Source of the DNA: Oscillospiraceae bacterium | GTDB taxonomy: Bacteria; Bacillota; Clostridia; Oscillospirales; Acutalibacteraceae | Reading direction: 5' to 3' | Assembly: GCA_031273775.1 (NCBI GenBank) | Contig: JAISRF010000039.1 | Location: forward strand, 1-7,010 | Length of the DNA stretch: 7,010 bases | Shown: piece after piece, positions 1 through 5,267 of the stretch | Layout: each line of letters starts with the position of its first letter | How positions within the stretch are numbered: the stretch's first letter is position 1 | The notes under the pieces: generated by a model | Database searches by the model: none | Told to the model about the DNA's origin: nothing | The model's input: the letters and a program-made list of their open reading frames with translations, nothing else | Program-made: the position numbers and the translations under genes

Positions 1-205
1 CGAATGGCGTGATGAAGGCGTTGGTTGTGAAGGCCATTTGCGGGAAATTGAAACCCACGGCGCTCATGCATCCCGCCGGGAGAATGGATACCGCCCGCTG
101 CCCCAAAACCTTGAGTGCGATACGAACCGCCAAACTGCCGCCGCATCCGGCGCAGGCTTTGTGCCCGAAGAAAAATTCCTGCTTATTAAGATCCCGTGCG
201 CTCAT
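1..205 (-). CDS. porB: 2-oxoacid:ferredoxin oxidoreductase beta subunit (PorB), N-terminal 68 residues only
   Basis: This is the start of the thiamine-diphosphate-binding beta subunit of a pyruvate-type 2-oxoacid:ferredoxin oxidoreductase, which decarboxylates a 2-oxoacid to acyl-CoA and feeds electrons to ferredoxin in the cytoplasm. The visible part has the family's opening pattern: GHKACAGCGGSLAVR at residues 14-28 with C18 and C21, PAGCMS at 43-48 with C46 (cluster ligands in this family), then GFNFPQMAF at 51-59. The frame stays open to the window edge, so about three quarters of the protein is missing. I chose the ATG at 205 over the one at 211. GGGGGTGA lies about seven bases before 205 but only one base before 211. 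ATG 205 overlaps the porA stop as ATGA, which suggests translational coupling. The family call is firm; the preferred 2-oxoacid cannot be read from this fragment. Confidence 0.93.
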   Translation of the reverse strand, partial: MSARDLNKQEFFFGHKACAGCGGSLAVRIALKVLGQRAVSILPAGCMSAVGFNFPQMAFTTNAFITPF

Positions 206-1329
206 AGCCATTTCACCCCCGATTCGCCCTTTTGAATATCTTCAAATATGCCGGCAATCTGCGCCGCCGAAATGTCGGCTCCGCCTAAACCGCCGATGAT
301 GTTTAACCCGGCCGGCGCGACTGAACGGACATTGGTAAAAACCGTACCCGCGCCGCCGAAGCTGATGTCTTTTTCTAAAACGGCGACAGCTTTTGCGGAG
401 GACAACGCCGCCGTAACCGCTTCATCCGGGAAGGGACGCAGATACCGCAGCCGGAGTATGCCGGCTTTTACGCCCGACTCTCTCAGCGTATCCGCCACCT
501 GACGGCACAACCCCGAAACACTGCCTAACGTGACCAATATGTATTCCGCATCATCGCACCGGTAGGAGTCAATACCGCCGGAATAGCGGCGGCCGAAGAT
601 GGCGTGAAATTCGTTTTCGGCTTTTTCAATCACCTTCCACGCGTTTCGCATGGCGTCATGGTGCGCCTTGTGAAAGGAAGCGTTCCACTCCGGACCCGCT
701 GAAAAGCCGAAGCTGCGGGGATTTTCGAAATCAATCTGATTTTCCCCCGGATCATAGTCCGGTAAAAATTTATCTATTTGTTCCCGCGTCGGAACCTCCA
801 CCACTTCATAGGTGTGGGTAAGATGAAACCCGTCTAAATTCATCATAAACGGCACGCGCACATCGGTATCCTCCGCAACCCGGAACGCCGTCAGCGTTAA
901 ATCCAAAACCTCCTGCGCGTTTTCGGCATAGGCTTGTATCCATCCGCTGTCCAAGAGACCCAGACTGTCGCGCTGGTCGCCGTATATGTTCCACGGAAGC
1001 GCCAGACTTCGGTTTGCGTTCACCATCACAATAGGGAAACGCCCGCCCGCCGCGTAGGACAAAACCTCCGCCATATACAAAAGCCCCTGACTGCTGGTGG
1101 CGGTGAAGGTGCGGACGCCGGCCAAACTCGCGCCCATGGCGGCACTGAGCGCCGAGTGCTCGCTCTCCACATGAATGAATTCCGCGTCTAAACTGCCGTC
1201 CTCGACGTATTCAGCCAGCCGCTCCACCACGGTGGTCTGCGGCGTAATAGGATAGGCGGAAATCACCTGCGGATGCGCTAACTTGACAGCTAAAGCCGCC
1301 GCGTCGTTACCGCTGATAAAGCTACGCAT
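202..1329 (-). CDS. porA: 2-oxoacid:ferredoxin oxidoreductase alpha subunit (PorA)
   Basis: This is the alpha subunit (375 aa) of a four-subunit 2-oxoacid:ferredoxin oxidoreductase; it completes the thiamine-diphosphate active site with PorB. The N-terminal pyrimidine-binding domain shows YPITP at residues 26-30, HVESEHSA at 53-60, TFTATSSQGL at 74-83 and the family segment PWNIYGDQRDS at 112-122. The C-terminal domain II has the usual VTLGS...LRLRYLRPFP pattern. Length is normal for PorA (about 380-400 aa). An upstream in-frame ATG at 1407 would add 26 residues that do not look like PorA and would lie inside porD. The ATG at 1329 instead has AGGAGG six bases upstream and overlaps the porD stop by 8 bases, so I use it. 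The motif set fits pyruvate or branched-chain 2-oxoacid enzymes; I cannot tell PorA from VorA by eye. Confidence 0.95.
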   Translation of the reverse strand: MRSFISGNDAAALAVKLAHPQVISAYPITPQTTVVERLAEYVEDGSLDAEFIHVESEHSALSAAMGASLAGVRTFTATSSQGLLYMAEVLSYAAGGRFPIVMVNANRSLALPWNIYGDQRDSLGLLDSGWIQAYAENAQEVLDLTLTAFRVAEDTDVRVPFMMNLDGFHLTHTYEVVEVPTREQIDKFLPDYDPGENQIDFENPRSFGFSAGPEWNASFHKAHHDAMRNAWKVIEKAENEFHAIFGRRYSGGIDSYRCDDAEYILVTLGSVSGLCRQVADTLRESGVKAGILRLRYLRPFPDEAVTAALSSAKAVAVLEKDISFGGAGTVFTNVRSVAPAGLNIIGGLGGADISAAQIAGIFEDIQKGESGVKWL

Positions 1330-1594
1330 GGTCCGCCTCCTTCTCCAACATAATGGCGCCGCGCTTGCAGATTTTAGCACAAATGCCGCAGCCCTTGCAA
1401 AAATCATAATCTACTTCAAATTCCGGTGATATCGTGCCGTCCGGACAATACAGGTAACACTGTCCGCATCGCACGCACCGCTCTTTGTCAATCACCGGGC
1501 GAACGCTGCGCCAGCCGCCGTTTTTTGAAACTAAATATCCGGCTTCAAAAGCGGTTATCTCAGGCGCCCTGTCCGGCAGCTTTTTTAATTGCAT
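1322..1594 (-). CDS. porD: 2-oxoacid:ferredoxin oxidoreductase delta subunit (PorD), 2[4Fe-4S] ferredoxin
   Basis: This is a 90-aa ferredoxin-like subunit that carries electrons from the PorA/PorB active site to external ferredoxin. Two complete [4Fe-4S] motifs are visible: CVRCGQCYLYCP (C40, C43, C46, C50) and CKGCGICAKIC (C66, C69, C72, C76). The preceding GGWRSVRPVIDKERC stretch is typical of PorD and distinguishes it from a free ferredoxin. The start ATG at 1594 lies inside the end of porG, a 35-base overlap in another frame, and has GGAAAGGA-like pairing about six bases upstream (GGGAAAGGAATAAGC before ATG). Its stop overlaps the porA start. Size and motif spacing are normal. Nothing appears damaged. 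Confidence 0.94.
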   Translation of the reverse strand: MQLKKLPDRAPEITAFEAGYLVSKNGGWRSVRPVIDKERCVRCGQCYLYCPDGTISPEFEVDYDFCKGCGICAKICKRGAIMLEKEADHA

Positions 1595-1979
1595 GCTTAT
1601 TCCTTTCCCAGAGCTTCTCCGGCATCACCTGTTCGATGGCCTGCTCCAAATAAGTAATTTCGATTCCGAGCTGCGACGCTAATTGCCCGAGCAAAACGGT
1701 GTTCACCGTCGGAAGCCTGAACTGCTCAGCCAACGCCAGCGCCTCTGCCGGAGGATTGATTAAATCCAAAGTAAAATCCGGCGCGGTAATTTCACTGCGG
1801 TCTACCACAGGGTTATCGTCTAATTTCGTAAAAGCCCTCACCGGAGCGCCGCGCCGTTCCGGGCCAAAGGACGGAAAAGCCAGCGCATATCCGCCTTTCA
1901 GTACCCATGCCGCGCCGAGCAATCGCGCGGCCGTAAACGCGCCCTGACCTCCTCGCCCTTTCCAAAGCACCTGAATCAT
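1560..1979 (-). CDS. porG: 2-oxoacid:ferredoxin oxidoreductase gamma subunit (PorG), internally shortened
   Basis: This is the gamma subunit of the same oxidoreductase. It shows the family's glycine-rich opening GRGGQGAFTAARLLG (residues 8-22), the FPSFGPERRGAPVRAF block (35-50), the VNTVLLGQLA block (92-101) and a C-terminal MPEKLWERNKHAIKKA helix. At 139 aa it is about 45 residues shorter than the 180-190 aa usual for this family. Both ends are recognisable, so the loss appears to be internal: DFTLDLINPP (68-77) runs almost directly into the AEALALAEQFRLPTVNT segment, where other members have another beta-alpha section of the Rossmann-like fold. The frame is open throughout, so this is not a frameshift. 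The ATG at 1979 has AAAGGGTGA about six bases upstream and lies 12 bases after the permease stop, placing the por genes in the transporter operon. Confidence 0.88.
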   Translation of the reverse strand: MIQVLWKGRGGQGAFTAARLLGAAWVLKGGYALAFPSFGPERRGAPVRAFTKLDDNPVVDRSEITAPDFTLDLINPPAEALALAEQFRLPTVNTVLLGQLASQLGIEITYLEQAIEQVMPEKLWERNKHAIKKAAGQGA

Positions 1980-1991
1980 AAAATCACCCTT

Positions 1992-2930
1992 TCAAGCTTG
2001 CTTCCATCGAAGTAAAAACCGTTGCAAAAGATTAAAGAGAAACGTAATTACAGTCACCACAATTCCGATGGTAATGACGCCCGCCAACGCGGTTGTATAA
2101 TTGCCGAAATTGGCATAGTTGTTGACAAAGTAGCCGAGTCCGCTTCTCGCGCCAATCATTTCGGCTGATACTAACAGGATAAAGGATATGGACAATCCCT
2201 GATTGCAGCCGATAAAAATCTGCGGCAGCGAGGCGGGCAGTATGATACGGAACAGCATAGTAAAGCGGCCTACACATAGGGTTTTCGCCGAGTCGATGAT
2301 ACGTTTTTCCACGTTTAAAACACCGCTCATGGTGCTGGCCAGTATAGGCCAGAAGGAAGCGATCACGATGACAAAAACCGATGCCGCGCGAAAGGTCGGG
2401 AGCAAAACAATGGCGTAGGGAATGTATACAATCGGGGAAATAGAGCCCAAAAACTTCGCTATGTAACCCGCCGCCGCGCCGATGCGTACATTCCACCCCA
2501 AAAACAAGCCCAGCGGAATAGCGGTCAGGACGGCAATGAGATACCCGTGGAATATCAATGCCAGTGAATCCTTTATATTGGTGAGTGTTTGGCCGAAATC
2601 CATCGTAAATTTTTCTAAAACCGCGCCGGGCGGCGGAAACACCGCCTGCTTGGCATTGCCCGGCAGGTCGAATTTTATGGTGGCTAATATCCAGAAAATC
2701 AAAAAAGCAAAAATGATACCCAGCACATCTGTGAAAATATGGCGGAGACTTTCTTTCTTTACTAAAAATGAAATTGCAAGAAGCAGAACCTCAAGCGCGA
2801 TTGCCAAACCGACCGTATAGCTCGGGTGATCCGCGATGCGATAGGTTTTGTCCGGCAGCAGCCCGGTCAAAAGAAGCGCGATAAACAAAGCGTTCGGGAC
2901 AATGGGGAGCCGTTTTAGTATCCATTTCAT
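1992..2930 (-). CDS. ABC transporter permease, nitrate/sulfonate/taurine type (SsuC/TauC-like)
   Basis: This is the membrane channel subunit of the importer formed with the two upstream genes; 312 aa. The core after about residue 120 is a BPD_transp_1-type permease with several hydrophobic spans and the cytoplasmic coupling loop DSAKTLCVGRFTMLFRIILP (213-232) followed by ASLPQIFIG, the EAA-like motif that docks on the ATPase. AEMIGARSGLGYFVNNYANF (256-275) is typical of SsuC/TauC/NrtB proteins. Related permeases are usually about 250-270 aa. Here an N-terminal stretch of about 90 residues adds roughly three extra hydrophobic segments (about 12-25, 39-57 and 67-84). The start ATG at 2930 overlaps the ATPase stop (ATGA) and has GGAGGAG about eight bases upstream. 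The substrate class (organic sulfonate, nitrate, pyrimidine precursor) is not fixed by sequence; context favours a sulfur compound. Confidence 0.93.
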   Translation of the reverse strand: MKWILKRLPIVPNALFIALLLTGLLPDKTYRIADHPSYTVGLAIALEVLLLAISFLVKKESLRHIFTDVLGIIFAFLIFWILATIKFDLPGNAKQAVFPPPGAVLEKFTMDFGQTLTNIKDSLALIFHGYLIAVLTAIPLGLFLGWNVRIGAAAGYIAKFLGSISPIVYIPYAIVLLPTFRAASVFVIVIASFWPILASTMSGVLNVEKRIIDSAKTLCVGRFTMLFRIILPASLPQIFIGCNQGLSISFILLVSAEMIGARSGLGYFVNNYANFGNYTTALAGVITIGIVVTVITFLFNLLQRFLLRWKQA

Positions 2931-3739
2931 ATCGCATACTCCTCCGTTGCGGCAACGCCGGTATTTTCATCATAAAATAAAGCCATCAACTTGTTTCGTA
3001 AATTGATGTACTCGCCCGTTTCCCGAATAGTCGAATGAATACGCGGGCGCGGGAAATGCACGTCAAACTCGGCGGCGATTTGCCCCGGCGAATTACTCAG
3101 CATGATGATACGGTCGGACAGAAAAATCGCCTCGTCAATATCGTGGGTGACAAATACGACGGTTTTCTTTTTGGAACGCCCATCGCCTTCCCACAGAGTC
3201 AGCAGAAGCTCCTGCATATTGGAGCGGTTTTTGGCGTCAATCGCGCCGAAGGGTTCGTCCATCAGCAGGATGTCGGTATCCATGGCCAGCGCCCGCGCGA
3301 TGGCAGCCCGCTGCTGCATCCCGCCGGATAGCTGAAAGGGGTATTTGTGTTCAAAACCGGTCAGCCCGACTTTTTTTAAAAAGATATTCGCGGTTTCATA
3401 ACGTTCATTGCGAGTCAGGTCTTTTTTGGCCTGCTTCAAGCCAAAGGCAATGTTTTTACGCACGGTCATCCAAGGGAACAGGGAGTAATGCTGAAACACT
3501 GCGGCGCGGTTTGTTCCCGGACCTGTGATCGGCTGGCCGTCAATAAAAGCATTGCCGGAGGTGGGGGAAATAATCCCCTGCAATATGCCCAGCAGGGTGC
3601 TTTTTCCGCAGCCGCTTGAACCGATGATTGAAACAAATTCGCCCTCACGCACAGCAAAAGAGACGTTTTTTAAAGCAAGAAACGTACCGTTTTTGTCGGT
3701 GTATTCCGCTTGTATGTTGCCTATTTCTATCTTATTCAA
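2927..3739 (-). CDS. ABC transporter ATP-binding protein, nitrate/sulfonate/taurine type (SsuB/TauB-like)
   Basis: This is the ATPase that powers the importer; 270 aa, cytoplasmic, expected to act as a dimer on the permease. All nucleotide-binding motifs are intact: Walker A GSSGCGKST (40-48), Q-loop in VFQHYSLFPW (Q83), signature LSGGMQQR (137-144), Walker B ILLMDEPFGAID (157-168) and the switch histidine H199 in VFVTHDIDEA. FPW after the Q-loop and EPFGAID are characteristic of the NrtD/SsuB/TauB branch. The start codon is TTG at 3739. It is supported by AAGGAGGT six bases upstream, and no in-frame ATG fits. The stop overlaps the permease start. The C-terminal tail after about residue 220 (NSPGQIAAEFDVHFPRPR) is the normal short extension of this branch. 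Confidence 0.95.
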   Translation of the reverse strand: MNKIEIGNIQAEYTDKNGTFLALKNVSFAVREGEFVSIIGSSGCGKSTLLGILQGIISPTSGNAFIDGQPITGPGTNRAAVFQHYSLFPWMTVRKNIAFGLKQAKKDLTRNERYETANIFLKKVGLTGFEHKYPFQLSGGMQQRAAIARALAMDTDILLMDEPFGAIDAKNRSNMQELLLTLWEGDGRSKKKTVVFVTHDIDEAIFLSDRIIMLSNSPGQIAAEFDVHFPRPRIHSTIRETGEYINLRNKLMALFYDENTGVAATEEYAI

Positions 3740-3744
3740 AGCGA

Positions 3745-3752
3745 ACCTCCTT
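3745..3752 (-). promoter_or_regulatory. Ribosome binding site deciding the TTG start of the ATPase
   Basis: AAGGAGGT on the minus strand ends six bases before the TTG at 3739-3737. The only nearby ATG (in CCAATGGAAGG) overlaps this site and runs into TGA within seven codons in another frame, so the TTG is the best supported start. Confidence 0.85.
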
Positions 3753-3775
3753 CCATTGGCATTCGATATATTCCG

Positions 3776-3805
3776 AAAATCGGGAACCCGAAATACGGGC
3801 CCCGA
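3776..3805 (-). terminator. Intra-operon stem-loop with short T run, possible partial terminator
   Basis: Just after the binding-protein stop, the minus strand reads TCGGGGCCCG, loop TATTT, CGGGTTCCCGA. This makes a GC-rich stem of about ten pairs with one G-U pair and one bulged T, followed directly by TTTT then C. The T run is short, so full termination is unlikely. Such elements between a receptor gene and the rest of an ABC operon commonly reduce read-through or protect the upstream mRNA, giving more receptor than ATPase and permease. The role is inferred from position and structure only. Confidence 0.5.
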
Positions 3806-3820
3806 CTTCCGGACGACCGG

Positions 3821-4930
3821 TTAATTGGCGGAATCAAAATGTGTCTTTAACTCTTTATAAACACTATCATTTGGATTTTCCGCAATAAGCTGATCCAAAG
3901 CGGTCTTGTAAATGCTTGTGTTATAGAGCTTTTCGATATCGTAATCCTTGCCCTGCGTATACCCGAACTCTACGACGCCGTTTTTCAATATCGTGGTGGC
4001 TTTTTTATCGGGATCGGGTACCGATTTCGCATGGCCGCCGTAGACCTCATATTCAATCTGGGATTTTTCAATGGTGATGTACTTTGCCACATCGTCAATG
4101 GTTTTCGCGTGGTTGTCCTGCGTGAATTTATATGCCTTGATAAGCGCACGCTCAAACGCGGCGTAGGTGTTCGGATTTTGCTTCAGCGCACTGGTCAACG
4201 CGACCTGACGGCAGCATGGTTGATTTTCAAAATCTTCAACCTCATTGCAATAGTACACAACGGTGTGACCGGCTGCTTTGGCGATGGAGGCGTAGGGCGA
4301 GTAGACCGAAACGGCGTCGATTTCGTTACCGGAAAGCGCGTTATAGGCGTCCTTCTGGCTTTCAAAATAGACGATGTTGACCTTGTCGGCGCCCGTGCCG
4401 ATTGCGAGATTCGCATTTTTCAGAAGCACAAGCAGCTCGTAGTCCTGAACGCTGTTCTTGACCGATGCGACGTTGCGGCTTTTCAGAATTGTGATGTCGC
4501 CTTCCTTAAAGCCCGCGGGAACTAAACCCGATTTGATCACATAGCCGTGGCCGTTCGTCATGGCGCCGCCGAAAATGGAGATATCGTGTCCCGCCGCCTG
4601 ATTGGTGATCGTGGGAACCGAGCCGATAAACGCGGCGTCAAGCTGACCGCCCTCAAGACCCGCGACAAGCTCTCCGGCGCTGGCGAATTGGGTTACGGTG
4701 ACCGTCAAACCCTCTTCCTTAAAGAAGTTTTCTTCCGCAGCGACAAAGGCGAGAAGGTGGGCGGTGGAATTCAAATGACCTACCGCAAAGGTTGTTTTTT
4801 CCGGCGTGCCTTTTTGGGCGGCTCCGCCTGCGGAAGTGGGCTGTGAAGAATCGCCGGAGTCACTACTGCATCCGGTAAATACCGAAAGCGTGAGCAGGGC
4901 GATAACTAAAATGGAGATGATTTTTTTCAT
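3821..4930 (-). CDS. ABC transporter substrate-binding lipoprotein, nitrate/sulfonate/taurine type (NrtA/SsuA-like)
   Basis: This is the extracytoplasmic solute receptor of the importer; 369 aa. It has an N-terminal MKK, a hydrophobic core (5-18) and FTGC with the lipidated cysteine at C21; Phe at the -3 position is slightly atypical. A Ser/Gly-rich linker follows (22-40). The mature domain begins AVGHLNSTAHLLAFVAAEENFF (49-70) and continues with EGLTVTV, GGQLDAAFIGSVPTI (95-109) and EIDAVSVYSPYAS (203-215), the usual type II periplasmic-binding fold of NMT1/SsuA-like proteins. PCCRQ at 238-242 contains adjacent cysteines; I recall a similar motif from related clostridial receptors. The ribosome site is weak (AAAAGAA), unlike every other gene here, although receptors are normally made in excess. 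This may mean translation is tied to the upstream leader ORF. An 81-base gap with a stem-loop separates it from the ATPase. Confidence 0.93.
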   Translation of the reverse strand: MKKIISILVIALLTLSVFTGCSSDSGDSSQPTSAGGAAQKGTPEKTTFAVGHLNSTAHLLAFVAAEENFFKEEGLTVTVTQFASAGELVAGLEGGQLDAAFIGSVPTITNQAAGHDISIFGGAMTNGHGYVIKSGLVPAGFKEGDITILKSRNVASVKNSVQDYELLVLLKNANLAIGTGADKVNIVYFESQKDAYNALSGNEIDAVSVYSPYASIAKAAGHTVVYYCNEVEDFENQPCCRQVALTSALKQNPNTYAAFERALIKAYKFTQDNHAKTIDDVAKYITIEKSQIEYEVYGGHAKSVPDPDKKATTILKNGVVEFGYTQGKDYDIEKLYNTSIYKTALDQLIAENPNDSVYKELKTHFDSAN

Positions 4931-4978
4931 GGTAATATTCTTTTCAAAAATAAATGACTTGCTGACAAAAAGACAGGA

Positions 4979-5083
4979 TTACATCGCGGATGCGCAACAT
5001 CGCAGAAAGCAGTTGCCCCCGAACCGCATCATACACATTCGACCATTCCCCAAATTTAGCGCCTTCAAAACGATTGAATACAT
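4979..5083 (-). CDS. Small ORF, candidate Cys/Met-rich leader peptide (34 aa)
   Basis: I do not recognise a family. The ORF begins at ATG 5083 and ends at TAA 4981-4979, 48 bases before the binding-protein start. It lies just downstream of a near-consensus promoter, so it should be the first ORF of the operon mRNA. The ribosome site AGAAAGGAGGT is the strongest in the window, with eight bases between AGGAGG and ATG. The peptide opens MYSIVLKALNLG and is then dominated by sulfur residues: RMCMMRFGG (15-23), NCFLRCCASAM (24-34). In all there are 4 Cys (17, 25, 29, 30) and 5 Met out of 34. No signal peptide or membrane span is evident. Placement ahead of a sulfonate-type importer suggests a leader ORF whose translation senses Cys (or Met) supply. 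A bioactive or modified peptide is possible, but no modifying enzyme is visible nearby. Confidence 0.6.
   Translation of the reverse strand: MYSIVLKALNLGNGRMCMMRFGGNCFLRCCASAM
4986..5027 (-). promoter_or_regulatory. Overlapping alternative hairpins within the leader ORF
   Basis: Three pairings can be drawn on the minus strand. Hairpin A joins GCGGTT (5027-5022) with AACTGC (5014-5009), one G-U pair. Hairpin B joins GCGATG (5003-4998) with CATCCGC (4992-4986), one bulge. Alternative C joins GCAAC (5016-5012) with GTTGC (4998-4994) and excludes both A and B. The adjacent Cys codons 29-30 (4999-4994) sit in the arm and loop of B. This resembles the layout of a translation-responsive leader, but the stems are short and no terminator with a proper T run follows. 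Confidence 0.35.
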
Positions 5084-5084
5084 A

Positions 5085-5101
5085 TGGATGACCTCCTTTC
5101 T
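5085..5101 (-). promoter_or_regulatory. Extended Shine-Dalgarno of the leader ORF
   Basis: The minus strand reads AGAAAGGAGGTCATCCA. From general knowledge of the Bacillota 16S rRNA 3' tail, the ideal complement is AGAAAGGAGGTGATCCA, so 16 of 17 positions match. It lies directly before ATG 5083 and fixes that start. Pairing this long is unusual for an ordinary gene and suggests very efficient initiation on the leader ORF. Confidence 0.75.
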
Positions 5102-5112
5102 GAATTTCGCAA

Positions 5113-5131
5113 TACATATAAATCATATGTA
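5113..5131 (-). promoter_or_regulatory. AT-rich inverted repeat at the predicted transcript start, possible operator
   Basis: TACATAT, spacer GATTT, ATATGTA is a perfect 7-base inverted repeat covering about +5 to +23 of the predicted transcript. Its position just downstream of the -10 box suits a repressor operator; as RNA it would form only a weak hairpin. A third copy of ATATGTA overlaps the leader start codon (5085-5079). Which protein, if any, binds is unknown; the adjacent LysR regulator is the obvious candidate, though LysR sites more often lie upstream of the -35 box. Confidence 0.4.
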
Positions 5132-5141
5132 CATAGTAGGC

Positions 5142-5170
5142 ATTATAGCATGACTTTCTGTCGTTGTCTA
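5142..5170 (-). promoter_or_regulatory. Sigma-A/sigma-70 type promoter of the transporter-por operon
   Basis: On the minus strand, the -35 box TAGACA (5170-5165, five of six consensus bases) is followed after exactly 17 bases by the -10 box TATAAT (5147-5142, full consensus). A TG one base before the -10 box (TGCTATAAT) makes it an extended -10. Transcription would start near 5135. The promoter faces the leader ORF and the binding protein, and nothing comparable was seen elsewhere in the gap. Confidence 0.8.
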
Positions 5171-5234
5171 ATTCAAAATATTTATTACCCGTTATAACTA
5201 AAATCTATTACCGAAGGTAACAAGGTTCCCGGGT
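5171..5234 (-). promoter_or_regulatory. Region upstream of the operon promoter with short dyads, candidate LysR-regulator binding region
   Basis: This AT-rich stretch precedes the -35 box. It contains TTACC-TTC-GGTAA (5220-5208, about -85 to -73), two GGTAATA copies, and TTATAACGGGTAATAA (5196-5181, about -61 to -46), a loose dyad at the distance where LysR-family regulators usually bind. No single site is convincing, and binding by the adjacent regulator is inferred from position alone. Confidence 0.3.
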
Positions 5235-5267
5235 ACCCGTTCGAAATCTTTGATTTCGCTAACGGGT
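5235..5267 (-). repeat. Strong inverted repeat after the LysR gene
   Basis: Twenty bases after the LysR stop, ACCCGTT-AG-CGAAATC, loop AAA, GATTTCG-AACGGGT forms two perfect 7-bp stems separated by a 2-base bulge. It is by far the most stable hairpin in the gap. No T run follows on either strand (ACCCGGGAACC on the minus side), so it is not a standard intrinsic terminator. It may end or protect the regulator mRNA, or be a protein site. The function is unknown. Confidence 0.6.

Noticed and set aside
1330..1407. N-terminal extension of PorA from ATG 1407
   Set aside because: It lies entirely within porD in another frame, encodes an Ala/Arg-rich string unlike PorA, and the ATG at 1329 has a strong ribosome site.
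4031..4525. Plus-strand 164-codon ORF (and smaller plus-strand ORFs such as 9-299, 2482-2820 and 4547-4846)
   Set aside because: All lie opposite well-supported minus-strand genes, show low-complexity antisense character and have no recognisable domains.
4966..4990. Intrinsic terminator before the binding-protein gene (CATC-CGC-GATG then TTTTT)
   Set aside because: The stem has only four pairs and about ten bases separate it from the T run, so it does not meet the usual pattern.
4944..5126. A 60-codon minus-strand ORF covering the intergenic region
   Set aside because: It is read in a different frame from the 34-codon leader ORF, starts inside the palindrome, has no ribosome site at its start, and its sequence shows no domain or signal. 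The leader ORF has a far better start.
5227..5236. GGTACCCGGG resembling a cloning-vector polylinker
   Set aside because: Only ten bases match, the flanks do not continue as vector sequence, and the bases extend a natural hairpin; coincidence is the simplest reading.
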